NCBI GenBank assembly: GCA_964645585.1
Contig: CAZYAN010000024.1
Coordinates: 1 to 60,915, forward strand
Direction of reading: 5' to 3'
Length of the DNA: 60,915 nucleotides
From: DATGSL01 sp964645585
Lineage (GTDB): Bacteria > Verrucomicrobiota > Verrucomicrobiia > Opitutales > T3Sed10-336
This document shows, piece after piece, positions 9,121-18,364 of the stretch (position 1 is its first letter; every line of letters begins with the position of its first letter). The notes beneath the pieces were generated by a model. That model was not told where the DNA came from and searched no databases. It saw only the letters and a program-made list of their open reading frames with translations. A program made the position numbers and the translations under genes.

Positions 9121-10542
9121 ATGGAAAACAAGATTCACGGGAGAAGCCGTTTCCTTGCCGGCGCCAAGCGAACGATTGCCGGTGCTATGCTGCTGCTTCT
9201 TTATGGGCTGGTCGGCGGTGTCCCGGTTTTCGCGCGGCCGTTTCCGTTGACTGATTCCGGCCCGGGCAGTCCGGCGTTTCGGGAACGCTTTCTTGCCAGC
9301 TATGGCGTCAACGCCGCGATCGAGCCGACGCTTGGTGTTGAAGATCGCAAATTGTATGAGCGGATCGCGCCGTACTTGCACGACGATCAGGCGCGCGCGA
9401 TTCGGGAGGTGGAGGCGGCGCTGGCGCCGGATTCGAATCCGGCGTATCGGTTCCTGCTCGGCAACCTCTATTACGAGGCGGGAGATTGGGAGAAATCCGA
9501 ACGGTATCTGCGGGAAGCGATCGCGCGGTTTCCGGATTTTCGCCGGGCGCACCGGACGCTCGGGCTGGTTCTTATTCAGGAAGGACGGTACAGCGAGGCG
9601 GTCGATACCTGGCTGACGGTTATTCGACTCGGCGGCGGTGACGCGCAAAGTTACGGGTTGCTTGCGTATTCGTATCTAACGCTGGAAAAATACGAAAGCG
9701 CCCTGCACGCTTACCGGGCGGCCCGGATGTATCGGCCGGACAGTATCGATTTTCGGCGCGGACAGGCGCAATGCCTTTTGCAGACGGGGCAGTGGCGCTT
9801 GGCGGCGGCGCTCTTTGATGAATTGATCGCCGAGCAGCCAGAGACGGCGGAGCTGTGGTTTATGCAGGCGAACGCGTTCCTGCGACTGGAAGAATTTGAA
9901 CAAGCGGTCGCGAATCTGGAGCTGGCGCACAGCCTTGGCGGCCGGACCGCCGACAGCCAGTTTCTGCTGGGCGACCTCCACCTGCGGGGCGGCAGCCATC
10001 GGTTAGCCGTCGAGGCGTATCTCGCCGCGATCGAGGAAACGAGCGGCTGGTCTATCGATCAAGCGTTGCTACCGCTGAGGCACTTGATCGGCCGCAACCT
10101 GATTGAGGAGGGGGCGCGATATTTAGAGCGGTTGCGGACGGTGCTGCCGGAGAACAGCCTCGACCCGGATCGGGCCGAGGAGATCGCGGTGATCGATGCG
10201 CAAATCGCGGCGCTTTCGGATCGGCCCGAGGAGGCGCTTGGTCTCCTGGAGACGATTGTGGAAAAAAATCCGCTGAACGGGGACGCGCTGCTGCTGTTCG
10301 GCGAGGTTTTGAAGAAGGACGGGGATGATGAGCGCGCCAGGTTTTACCTGGAGCGGGCGCTATCGCTGCCGGAGCATCAAGTCGACGCGCGAATCGCCCT
10401 GGGACGACTTGAAGTCGATCGAAAAAATTTCCCCGCCGCGCTCGAACACCTGCGCGCGGCCGCCGCCCTGGAATCCCGCCCGGGCCTCGACCGCTATATC
10501 GAGGCGATTGCGGAAGCGGCGCGTGCGGGGGGTGTCGAATAG
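9121..10542 (+). CDS. Exported TPR protein, last gene of the TonB operon
   Basis: This protein has 473 residues from the ATG at 9121, which has a GGGAGA ribosome site eight bases upstream; the alternative ATG at 9106 overlaps the tonB stop by one base and has no such site. A signal peptide or anchor (about 13-35) is followed by about ten tetratricopeptide units (for example AYRFLLGNLYYEAGDWEKSE and ALLLFGEVLKKDGDDERARF). TPR lipoproteins or periplasmic proteins end the known TonB2/TtpC operons. It probably scaffolds the complex or receptors; that role is inference from gene order. Confidence 0.85.
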   Translation: MENKIHGRSRFLAGAKRTIAGAMLLLLYGLVGGVPVFARPFPLTDSGPGSPAFRERFLASYGVNAAIEPTLGVEDRKLYERIAPYLHDDQARAIREVEAALAPDSNPAYRFLLGNLYYEAGDWEKSERYLREAIARFPDFRRAHRTLGLVLIQEGRYSEAVDTWLTVIRLGGGDAQSYGLLAYSYLTLEKYESALHAYRAARMYRPDSIDFRRGQAQCLLQTGQWRLAAALFDELIAEQPETAELWFMQANAFLRLEEFEQAVANLELAHSLGGRTADSQFLLGDLHLRGGSHRLAVEAYLAAIEETSGWSIDQALLPLRHLIGRNLIEEGARYLERLRTVLPENSLDPDRAEEIAVIDAQIAALSDRPEEALGLLETIVEKNPLNGDALLLFGEVLKKDGDDERARFYLERALSLPEHQVDARIALGRLEVDRKNFPAALEHLRAAAALESRPGLDRYIEAIAEAARAGGVE

Positions 10543-10617
10543 AACGGCGGACCGGGATCCGGCCGCGAGGATGGGTTGATGTTGCCATTTTAAAGCGGCG
10601 TTTGGCAGTATGCGGAC

Positions 10618-10989
10618 ATGATGAAGATTCGAAACATATTGCTTCTTCTCCTGTTGCTGGGGCTCGCCGGCTGCCAGTCGTTTCAGGGCTCGAGAGGGGG
10701 AGGCGAAAAGATCGCGACGGTTGTGAATCAAACCCATTTCACGCTCGAGGTGCAGCGCCAGGGAGACTACGTCGCGACGCTCGGCCGGGGCGATACCTAC
10801 CATCTGGAGGCCGACAAGGACTCCAAGACAGCGGGCGGCGCCGTGACGCTTGTGGTGCTGGCTTACGAGGAGCAAGGCGGTTATGTCGGAACCGCGCACC
10901 GCGTGTTCCGCCCGAGGAGTTTCGTCGTATGGGAAATCACATCCGCGCAGCTGAACCGTCCGGAAGACGCTGACACCGGCCGGAAGTAA
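10618..10989 (+). CDS. Small lipoprotein of unknown function
   Basis: This 123-residue product starts MMKIRN, with a hydrophobic core and a lipobox ending GLAGC, so it should be lipid-anchored. The rest looks like a compact beta-rich domain (KIATVVNQTHFTLEVQRQGD and on), ending in a hydrophilic tail. I do not recognise the family. It lies between the TonB operon and a sialidase-like gene on the same strand, with its own short spacers on both sides. Confidence 0.65.
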   Translation: MMKIRNILLLLLLLGLAGCQSFQGSRGGGEKIATVVNQTHFTLEVQRQGDYVATLGRGDTYHLEADKDSKTAGGAVTLVVLAYEEQGGYVGTAHRVFRPRSFVVWEITSAQLNRPEDADTGRK

Positions 10990-11091
10990 ACGTCCGGATC
11001 GAGGGCGACCGGAGCGAGCCTTCCGATGTCGCGGGACGGACCGCGTACGTTCTCCTTTGCGCCGTGTCCCGGCAGCGGGATATAACAAGGT

Positions 11092-12255
11092 ATGAAAGCG
11101 GCTTGCCTCGCGGTTTGGCTGTACCTCGCGTGTTGCTCGCTGATGCCGGGGCGCGAATTGGGCATTGCCTGGACGCATGTTTCGGAGAGCGCGGGCGGTG
11201 CGAAGGGGACGGTTCTGCTGGATTCCGGCGAACTCCTGGCGACGCGAACGGTGCTTCGGGATGGCGAACATCAGGTGCATTGCTCGCGCAGTGTCGACGG
11301 CGGCGCGAGCTGGGAAGAGATTGCGGTGATCGCGCGGAGGCGGGGAAATGCCACGGTTGGCGATGGCCATCTTCTTCAGCTTCCGTCGGGTGACCTCCTC
11401 TACAGTTATCGGGACAATCTTTTGGGCGAATCTGCCGAATCGAAGCGGGAGTATGCGATCCGGGTCGCCGTCAGCCAAGACCGCGGGAGAACCTGGGAGC
11501 CGCACTCCACAGTGGCTTCCTCGGCACTCGATCCGGTGAAAGAGCCGCGAGCACTGCGCGGTCTCTGGTCGAGTTTTCTTTTTCTGACAAAGGACGGGCG
11601 GCTGCATTGCGTGTATGACGATGAGGATACGCCGCACAGGGAAGGGTTTCGGCGGCACCAGTGGCTGACAATGAAAACGTGGAACGAGCGAACGGGCGGC
11701 TGGGATCATCCAGTTACTGTCTCTCGCGCGCGCGACTCGGATCTTCTTTCCCGCGACGGCATGCCCAGTGTGGTGGAACTGCCGTCCGGTCGCTTGATCT
11801 GCGCGTTTGAAACCGTTCAGACCAGCCCGCCGCACGCCAATCTGATCCGTTACACAACGAGCGACGATGGAGGCAAAACCTGGAGTTGGGAGCGTGAGGG
11901 GCGCGGTCTGCTGTTTGAGCCTCGACGGCCGAATCATTTGGCGATGTCGCCCTGGCTGATTCGCTTGCGCACGGGAGAGCTGATCTGTGTTTTCGCCACG
12001 GATGAGGACCGCGAAACCCCGGGCGTCTCCGGCCGGCCGCCGTCCGAATACCGGATGGATATTAAGTCCGTCATCAGCACGGATGAGGGCCGGAGGTGGC
12101 CGCCGTCCGGACGAACGGTGTTCGCGGAGACTCACGGCAATTACATGCCGGGAATCGTCGAACTCGCCGAGGGGGATCTGCTGGTGACCTTCGTGGATTA
12201 TGCAAAAGGCACCTGCCGGGCGGTTCGCGGTATGCGGCGGCGCCCGGACCCATGA
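11092..12255 (+). CDS. Sialidase-like six-bladed propeller protein (BNR/Asp-box)
   Basis: This 387-residue protein has a short hydrophobic leader and four Asp boxes of the S-x-D-x-G-x-x-W type: SVDGGASW, SQDRGRTW, SDDGGKTW and STDEGRRW. Such boxes stabilise sialidase-type propellers (GH33 and related). A RALRGLWSSFLF block and an Arg-rich C-terminus are present. It may be an exported glycosidase or a sugar-binding propeller; I cannot confirm the sialidase arginine triad from sequence alone. It is followed by a decayed gene fragment. Confidence 0.75.
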   Translation: MKAACLAVWLYLACCSLMPGRELGIAWTHVSESAGGAKGTVLLDSGELLATRTVLRDGEHQVHCSRSVDGGASWEEIAVIARRRGNATVGDGHLLQLPSGDLLYSYRDNLLGESAESKREYAIRVAVSQDRGRTWEPHSTVASSALDPVKEPRALRGLWSSFLFLTKDGRLHCVYDDEDTPHREGFRRHQWLTMKTWNERTGGWDHPVTVSRARDSDLLSRDGMPSVVELPSGRLICAFETVQTSPPHANLIRYTTSDDGGKTWSWEREGRGLLFEPRRPNHLAMSPWLIRLRTGELICVFATDEDRETPGVSGRPPSEYRMDIKSVISTDEGRRWPPSGRTVFAETHGNYMPGIVELAEGDLLVTFVDYAKGTCRAVRGMRRRPDP

Positions 12256-12350
12256 GTTTGGCGACTGCCGGGGAGGCACGGGAAAACGAGCTTGTTTCGG
12301 GAATTCGCCGAGAAGAAACTTGAATCAGGGTAACAGGGATCGGAGGAACA

Positions 12351-12719
12351 TTGAAAGAGGAGCTGACTTCCCCGCATACATCTTACGGCAACTGGAAAGT
12401 CACGGGCGGGCCAAACTCATCGAACCCGCTCGTCATGGCGAGGTTTCCGAGGCAGTCCGAATCCGCCGCCTCGACATGTCTGTCAAGGAAGGCGACGTTC
12501 GGGTGCGCCCGGTGCCGCGGATGCAGTGCACCGCCCGGATCGGCGTCTGGAAGTCAGAGGAAGGCGGTCGGGGTGGATGTGACTTCCTTATTCAGGAAAC
12601 ATTCGGGCAAGGATGTCACCTTCGTGCTGATTCGGGAAACGATGTTCGCCGGTGACGATCCGGACGGAAGTTCAGTCGTGATCGACCCCGAATCGATTTT
12701 TTTGGAAGCGATGTATTGA
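12351..12719 (+). pseudogene. Decayed CBM96/DNRLRE-like domain fragment
   Basis: In one frame, the end of this stretch reads VDVTSLFRKHSGKDVTFVLI and, a little further, DPDGSSVVIDPES, which resembles the C-terminal half of the CBM96/DNRLRE carbohydrate-binding domain found at the ends of exported Verrucomicrobia and Planctomycetes enzymes. The region before it (SYGNWKVTGGPNSSN) resembles the domain's start, but the middle is a low-quality, Cys/Arg/Ser-rich stretch in every frame, as if frameshifted. I read it as a remnant, possibly of an extension once joined to the upstream propeller gene. This is a tentative call. Confidence 0.4.
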
Positions 12720-12744
12720 CCGAACGTTACGCGGGCATGCGCGG

Positions 12745-15480
12745 TTACAATCCCCGGCGTTTCGCGCGGGCGAAGCGACGCTGACGACGCTCTTCATCGG
12801 TGAGCGAGGGGCTCGGAGCCGGAGACGGAGACGGCTCGGGAGAAGCGGGCTTCTCCTTCGGCGTCGCAGGATCGGGTTCCCCGTATAGAGCGGGAGCGGG
12901 GATTGCTTGTTTGCGCTTTCGAATCTTCGGACGCGCGGGGCCCGGGGCTTCGCGCTTTGCGGAGGCGGTGCGGAATGGCCAGCGACCGCCGATGCGAGTC
13001 CAGGCGGCTTCAATCAGAAACAGCAGGAGCAGCAAAAGGAGGAGTGGAAGGCGCAGATCGCTGTAGGCGAGCCGACGGGGACTTTGCCAAATCTCCGAAA
13101 GATCGAGACGCTCTTCGCCGCCGCTCAGTCGTGAGAGTTGGCGCAATTCTTCGAGGCGCTGGGGCCGGAAATCCCATTCAGCGGAACGCCCCAGCACGAT
13201 CGGACCAAACGGCAGCGCGTGATTCCCGACCTGCGCCGCGCCGCGGATCATCACTTCTGGTTCCAACGCGGTTCTCGCCTGGTAGTGACCCGGTTCCATG
13301 CGCTCCCAGATGAGGGTTTCCGCTTCGCCGGATTCGCCTCGCGCGAGCAGGAGGCGCGGCGGATTCGTCGCAATATCGCGTTCGCGCTCGTCGGTGTAGA
13401 ACAATTCGAGGATGAGTTCTTCGCCATCAATGGCTGTGCGGAGTCCGACTCCTGGCGGCGCGTCTTCGCCGGCGAGCCAGCGGCTAAGGGTTTGAATGAA
13501 GTCGCCATACCCGTTCCACGAGCGGATGCGTTGTGAAAAGTCGCCGGCGAGCGGAAAACTGACGGCTGCGGTCCGTCCAATTCCGCGGTGCCAGAAGGCG
13601 ACAAGCGGCGCGTCATTTTCATCGCCGGAAAAGGCGCCGGCGGTCGCGTCCGGCTTGAGGTAGCTCAGGTTGTATCCGTCGACCGCGTCGACCCATTCCG
13701 GGTGGCGCGCGGCAATTTCCAGCCAGCCGGCGGTCGGCTGGAAGCCCGCAGGTTCATCGATAAACGCTGACCGGGCGACCGCTACGGTTTCTTGAGCGAA
13801 GATCGCCGGCAGTTCGTTGGGGTCGGCGTTAAAGAAAATTCGGCCTCCGCCGCGCTCGGCGATATCCTTGAGAAAGGCCGCGTCGCTATCGTTCTCATGG
13901 CCGAGGCCGATCACGCTGACTGTGGCGCCCTCCCTGCGCATTTCCGCGAGCAATGCCTGGTACGATCCCGGCTGTTCCGAATCCGCGGCGTCGGCGAAAA
14001 GAATGACGTGACGCTGGCCTTGTTGCGCCTGCTGCAACTCCCTCCAAGCGGCTTCCAGGCCGTTATAGACATAAATTCCGCCTCCGGCGCTTGCGATGCG
14101 GCGGACGGCTCGGGTGAGCGGAACCGTGTCGTTTTCGATGGTGGTCAGCGGCAGAATGATATGAGGCTGGCTGTCGACGGCAATGACCGTAATGGCGTCG
14201 CCGTTCCCGAGCAGTTCGATCGTTTGGGCGGCACCGTCGTTGGCGAGGTCCATTTTTGACCGGCCGCCGGCAACCGTCATGCTCATGCTTCCGGAACGGT
14301 CCATCACGATCGCCATCGCCGCTGCCAGGCGGCGGTGTTCTTGCCGAAGCTCGGTCGTCACGGGGAGCAGCTCTTCGATCGTCGAACGGTAATAACCGCC
14401 CGCGCCGAAGCTCCGTTTTCCTCCAGCCATCATCAGCCCGCCACCTTGGAAGCGGACGAAAAAGTCGAGGGCATCGATAAACTCGGACGGTAATTGGTCG
14501 GCGGATACGTTGTTGATGATCACCGCTCGCGCGCCGCTTAGGCGTCCGGTGGAGAGGTTGCGCGGCGCGAGCTCCGCGTCGACTTCGAATCCTTGATTCT
14601 GAAGAATCGGAATCAGGGGATCGTTTGTGTAGCCGGTAATCAAAAGAATCCGAGGGCCTCCCGCGATCTCGATCCAGCTTTGTGAGCGGTTGTTTCCTGG
14701 ATGGGTATCGATCTCCGGGTGCAATTGGAGTTCGTATTGGTAAGAACCGCCGCGGCCGATGCGTTCAGCGAGCCGGATCATTCCGCGTCCCCCTTGGATT
14801 TCCACTTCTCCTTGGGCAACGCGCGTGCCGTTTTGCGAAAGCAAATAAGGGACGCGCGCATCCGGCGTTCCTGCCACGCGGATTTCCATGAGAAACGGCT
14901 CGTTGATCTGGACGCGATGGGGAATAGAAAATTCCTCGACACGATAGTCCGGCCCGCCCGCACCGCCAGCGAGACGGTAATCGAGTGCGACCTGTTGTTC
15001 GATGAGGCGGGTGGCGAGGTCTCCGGAGGGCTCTGTGCTGTATCCGTCCGTGAATACAAGCAGCCGAGCCGCGCGCCGCGACGCCATGCGGCCGAGTGCG
15101 AAGCGGACAGCGCCGGCGATCCGCGTGCGGTTACGATTTCCTGTGAAAGTCGCGCCTTCGCCGTCGCCGCGCAGCATAGTTTCGTCAGCAAAATCAACAT
15201 AGAAGATCCGGTCGTCCGCCCCCATGCCGCGTTCGAGAAGCGACTCCCATTCCTGCAATCGCGGTTGAACGTGATCGGTGGCAGAGGCGGACCGGTCGAC
15301 AAGTACCCACAGATCGAGCCCCTCTTGCAGGCGCTGCACCCGCGGTTGCGCGAGCACCAGGAGCGCCGTCAGCAAACACGCGAGCCGGAGCGGCTGGCGC
15401 AACCCGAAGGATTTCCAGCGCATTGCGGCAAACAGGATCACCGGAAGGAGGAGCAGCCATTCTGGAGCATCGAATCGCAC
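12745..15480 (-). CDS. Membrane protein with two VWA domains and a glutamine-amidotransferase-like middle
   Basis: This 911-residue protein (GTG start) has two N-terminal membrane helices, a first von Willebrand A domain with a MIDAS DRSAS at 62-66, a flavodoxin/GATase-like domain (about 276-375, PRILLITGYTNDPLIPILQN), a second VWA with MDRSGSM at about 393-399, a beta-rich region, a Leu-rich membrane helix near 820-845 and a basic Pro/Arg/Lys cytoplasmic tail. It is the last gene of the MoxR cluster but is separated from the BatA-like gene by 230 bases holding a repeat, so it may have its own promoter. Such proteins are thought to be metal-dependent chaperone partners of MoxR; the substrate is unknown. 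Confidence 0.85.
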   Translation of the reverse strand: MRFDAPEWLLLLPVILFAAMRWKSFGLRQPLRLACLLTALLVLAQPRVQRLQEGLDLWVLVDRSASATDHVQPRLQEWESLLERGMGADDRIFYVDFADETMLRGDGEGATFTGNRNRTRIAGAVRFALGRMASRRAARLLVFTDGYSTEPSGDLATRLIEQQVALDYRLAGGAGGPDYRVEEFSIPHRVQINEPFLMEIRVAGTPDARVPYLLSQNGTRVAQGEVEIQGGRGMIRLAERIGRGGSYQYELQLHPEIDTHPGNNRSQSWIEIAGGPRILLITGYTNDPLIPILQNQGFEVDAELAPRNLSTGRLSGARAVIINNVSADQLPSEFIDALDFFVRFQGGGLMMAGGKRSFGAGGYYRSTIEELLPVTTELRQEHRRLAAAMAIVMDRSGSMSMTVAGGRSKMDLANDGAAQTIELLGNGDAITVIAVDSQPHIILPLTTIENDTVPLTRAVRRIASAGGGIYVYNGLEAAWRELQQAQQGQRHVILFADAADSEQPGSYQALLAEMRREGATVSVIGLGHENDSDAAFLKDIAERGGGRIFFNADPNELPAIFAQETVAVARSAFIDEPAGFQPTAGWLEIAARHPEWVDAVDGYNLSYLKPDATAGAFSGDENDAPLVAFWHRGIGRTAAVSFPLAGDFSQRIRSWNGYGDFIQTLSRWLAGEDAPPGVGLRTAIDGEELILELFYTDERERDIATNPPRLLLARGESGEAETLIWERMEPGHYQARTALEPEVMIRGAAQVGNHALPFGPIVLGRSAEWDFRPQRLEELRQLSRLSGGEERLDLSEIWQSPRRLAYSDLRLPLLLLLLLLFLIEAAWTRIGGRWPFRTASAKREAPGPARPKIRKRKQAIPAPALYGEPDPATPKEKPASPEPSPSPAPSPSLTDEERRQRRFARAKRRGL

Positions 15481-15596
15481 GGTCGCCGGTCGTTTATTTA
15501 TTGATTACGTTTGTTGCGTGCAGAAAGACCAGAGAAGGAGAACCAGCAGGCGCGATCGATGGATCGCTCCGAACTGATTCTTGGGTTGCTTGGATG

Positions 15597-15640
15597 CCCA
15601 GGGCGTTGTGCCGGGCTGAGTTGTTTTGCCCTTCAGGGCG
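15597..15640. repeat. CCCAGGGC / GCCCTTCAGGGC repeat pair
   Basis: Within the 230-base spacer between two VWA genes, CCCAGGGCGTTGTGCCGGGC is followed by TGAG and, a few bases on, by GCCCTTCAGGGCG. Both blocks are near-palindromic and can form small hairpins. Matching blocks in the opposite order occur at 56615-56673, and a single block at 49051-49065, marking a dispersed REP-like family. Nothing else is seen in this spacer. Confidence 0.55.
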
Positions 15641-15710
15641 AGCGCCGCTTCTCGGCTGTGAAAGTTTTGGAGCCGCTATGGACGAAGTTTTGAACATTGT
15701 TGTGAGTATT

Positions 15711-17492
15711 TCATTTCCGGCGTTGTCCGGTCAGCCACCAAGTGGACAGCAAGAGGCCGGTGAGGGAAAGGAGCCAGATCGGAGTGAGGAAGTCCGCGAC
15801 CGTGTTTTCCTCGATGAGAGCCGCTTCGGCTTTTGATCCTGTTTCTCCTGCTGATGCGTTCGTGAAATCGGCTTCGCGTGAATCCGCGAAATACACACCT
15901 GCGCGCAGCAGGAGCTGATCGCCCTGCGTGATCTCAAGCAAGCCCGGCTCGCCCGGCGCTTGGAGCAAAGCTGTCCGATGGGTCGCTAGAGATTGTTCAG
16001 TCACGGTTCCGGAGCGGCTGGTAAACCGGATCGAGAGGTCGTCGCCGAGCGGATTCGCCGCGATGCTGTAGATCTGGCTGGTTTGTAAATTGCGCTGTTC
16101 AAAAACCGGTTTGGCGGAGCGGACATCTTCGAGGAAGCGGTGAAGGAGCAAGATGAACGACGGCAGCCGGCCCGCGTTCGAATAGCGCAGATCGAAGTGG
16201 CAAAAGAGGCGCGACTCGATTCCCATGCCGTTTGGCGCCGGCGTTTCACGGAGAACGATGAGCGGCCGGTCGCCCTGCCAAATCAGTACGCGGTCTTGCT
16301 CGCGGAGTTCGACTTCTGTCCCGCTTTGCACGAGAAGGCCTTGCCAGTTCAGATCGCGGACAAGCGGATGGTTTTCCGCGACTATCGGTGCGGTGAGGAA
16401 GTTCTCGGGCGGTTGGGGTTCGATCAGGAAATAGATGCCGGGTCGCGCGGGATGCGCTTGTTCGGTGGTGCGCGTCGCGAGCCGGACGTCTTCCTGGATA
16501 CCGGCCGCTGCCGGTTGCCAGTCGGGAAAGCTTTCCAGGAAGCGCGGGGCGAAATCGGCGAGGAGCGGATGTTCTTCGGTGAATAGAGCGAGCGGCTTCG
16601 GTTGGGGGCGAACCAGCGGGATCTGGTCGTCGAGCGGAAATGCATCATCCTCCAGCGTGAGGAAGCCGTCGCTGGCACCGGGTGGAAACGGGCCGCTGAT
16701 GGAAACCGTTTGTCCCGGCGCCAGCTGTATCGCCTGCGGCTCCGCGGGCCGGCCCTCAAACGTTGCTTGCCAGTGGCGGGTTTGCACGGAGCGACCGTAG
16801 TTGTGGACGAGCACTTGCCAGACGAGGCCGTCTTCGCGCTCTTGAAAGGCCAGGCCGGTGAATCCGCAGTTTTCAATCGGTGTTCCGGTTGCAATGACAT
16901 CGACATCGTCCGGGAGATCGTCGCGTGCCCGATCGGTGACAAAGATGACCGACCCGGCGCCGCGAAGGAGGGCGCGGGCGTCGCTGAGTGCTGAAAGCGG
17001 ATCGTGCGTTCCGGAGCGCGGCCGCCAGGCGGCGAGCGCATCACGTAATTCGATGCGACTGTCGCCGGCGTACAACGTGCCGCGCCGGCGGTCGGACTCA
17101 ATGGCGACCCATTCCTGCCGGGCGCTTGTACGCGAAAGTTCCCCGGCCCGGCGTTCCACGGCATCCACGGCTTCTTCACGAAACGCGCTCATCGACGCGG
17201 AGGAATCGAGCACGATGGCGACGCGGTGGACGGAATCGGGCCGGAGCCAGCGCGGCTCCGTCAGCATCCAGGTCAACAGCAGCACGGAGAGAATCTGCAG
17301 CCAAAGGGGAAGCGAATTGCGCAGACGTTTGAACCGGATCCCGGCCTTGCTTTGCCGCTGGAGATTGTGGAGGAGGAACAAAGTGCTGGCGACGACCTCC
17401 CGGCGCTCCTTTTGCAAGAAGTGGATCAGGAGGATCGCCGGAATCCCCAGTAATGCCCACAGTCCGGCCGGATTTCCGAATATCAGGCCCAT
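15711..17492 (-). CDS. BatA/VWA domain membrane protein
   Basis: This 593-residue protein begins with the BatA-type N-terminal module (NPAGLWALLGIPAILLIHFL, then a second helix at about 62-78) and continues with a VWA domain whose MIDAS is DSSAS at 96-100. A long beta-rich periplasmic region follows, with a final membrane helix near residues 570-590. It overlaps the upstream DUF58 gene by ten bases, so they are co-translated. BatA-like proteins work with MoxR ATPases and DUF58 proteins in envelope stress or complex assembly; the precise target is not known. Confidence 0.88.
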   Translation of the reverse strand: MGLIFGNPAGLWALLGIPAILLIHFLQKERREVVASTLFLLHNLQRQSKAGIRFKRLRNSLPLWLQILSVLLLTWMLTEPRWLRPDSVHRVAIVLDSSASMSAFREEAVDAVERRAGELSRTSARQEWVAIESDRRRGTLYAGDSRIELRDALAAWRPRSGTHDPLSALSDARALLRGAGSVIFVTDRARDDLPDDVDVIATGTPIENCGFTGLAFQEREDGLVWQVLVHNYGRSVQTRHWQATFEGRPAEPQAIQLAPGQTVSISGPFPPGASDGFLTLEDDAFPLDDQIPLVRPQPKPLALFTEEHPLLADFAPRFLESFPDWQPAAAGIQEDVRLATRTTEQAHPARPGIYFLIEPQPPENFLTAPIVAENHPLVRDLNWQGLLVQSGTEVELREQDRVLIWQGDRPLIVLRETPAPNGMGIESRLFCHFDLRYSNAGRLPSFILLLHRFLEDVRSAKPVFEQRNLQTSQIYSIAANPLGDDLSIRFTSRSGTVTEQSLATHRTALLQAPGEPGLLEITQGDQLLLRAGVYFADSREADFTNASAGETGSKAEAALIEENTVADFLTPIWLLSLTGLLLSTWWLTGQRRK

Positions 17493-18358
17493 GACTCCAC
17501 GGCTCCCGTTCGCATCGCTTCTTGTTGCAGCGCGTCAATCAGTTCGCGTTCGGCGGGAACGCGCGCGAAACGGACATCCATCCGCCGAGCCTCCGCCTGC
17601 CATTGGTCGAAATGACGCGCGTAGTTGCGCCGGTAGCGATCCATCAGTTCGACGCTGACAAACTGCCGCCGCCTCGCGCCGCTCTCGCAATCGACCAAGG
17701 TCAAGTTGCCGTTCCAGTCGGGGTCGCTTTCGCTTCGGGCGTGCGGGACGAAGAGGATGCCGCGACCGTTGCCATGCGCCAGGGGAGCGAGAGGGGCGGT
17801 GTCGCGCGGCGGAAAGAGCAGATCGCTGATGACGATCCTCAAGGCGCCCGGCCGCCATGGAATCGATGAAAACGGAACGCCCTCGCTGCTCCCCGAGTCG
17901 GCGATGTCGACCGTCAGCGATTCGATTTTCTCCCGGGGCAATTCGCGAAGTTCGTCGTCATTTACTGAATACATTCGAACTGAGGCGCCCGCTTGCAGCG
18001 CGCTTTCGTAAGCGAAGAAGAAAAGCTCCCAAACGCGCAGGCATTTAGCGGGATCGAAGAACATCGACGGTGACCGGTCGAGGAGAAGGTCGACGCGCGG
18101 GCTGACCTCTTCGCGATAAAGCTTCATCGTGTAATGGCCGCTGCGCGCGAATGCCTGCCAATTGATATAGCGCGGATCGTCGCCGGGGAGATAGGGGCGG
18201 TGATCCTGAAAGTCGATGGAGCTGCCGATCCCTGCCCCGGCCCAGTTGCCGGTGAGGCCGCGCCAGACGCGTCCGGAAAGCGGCAGCCGAAGCCGTGCGG
18301 CCGTAGCTGAGGCGGTGCCGCGCGCGGCTTCGAGCATGGCTGGTTCCACGCGCGTCAT
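17483..18358 (-). CDS. DUF58 domain protein
   Basis: This 291-residue protein carries the DUF58 signature: FQDHRPYLPGDDPRYINWQA, then TMKLYREEVSPRVDLLLD followed by RSPSM (a VWA-like MIDAS). No membrane segment is evident, so it is probably cytoplasmic. DUF58 genes are nearly always next to moxR and VWA genes, as here. It lies six bases after the ABC permease gene and overlaps the BatA/VWA gene, so it is part of the same transcript. Confidence 0.9.
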   Translation of the reverse strand: MTRVEPAMLEAARGTASATAARLRLPLSGRVWRGLTGNWAGAGIGSSIDFQDHRPYLPGDDPRYINWQAFARSGHYTMKLYREEVSPRVDLLLDRSPSMFFDPAKCLRVWELFFFAYESALQAGASVRMYSVNDDELRELPREKIESLTVDIADSGSSEGVPFSSIPWRPGALRIVISDLLFPPRDTAPLAPLAHGNGRGILFVPHARSESDPDWNGNLTLVDCESGARRRQFVSVELMDRYRRNYARHFDQWQAEARRMDVRFARVPAERELIDALQQEAMRTGAVESWA

Positions 18359-18364
18359 GACCGA

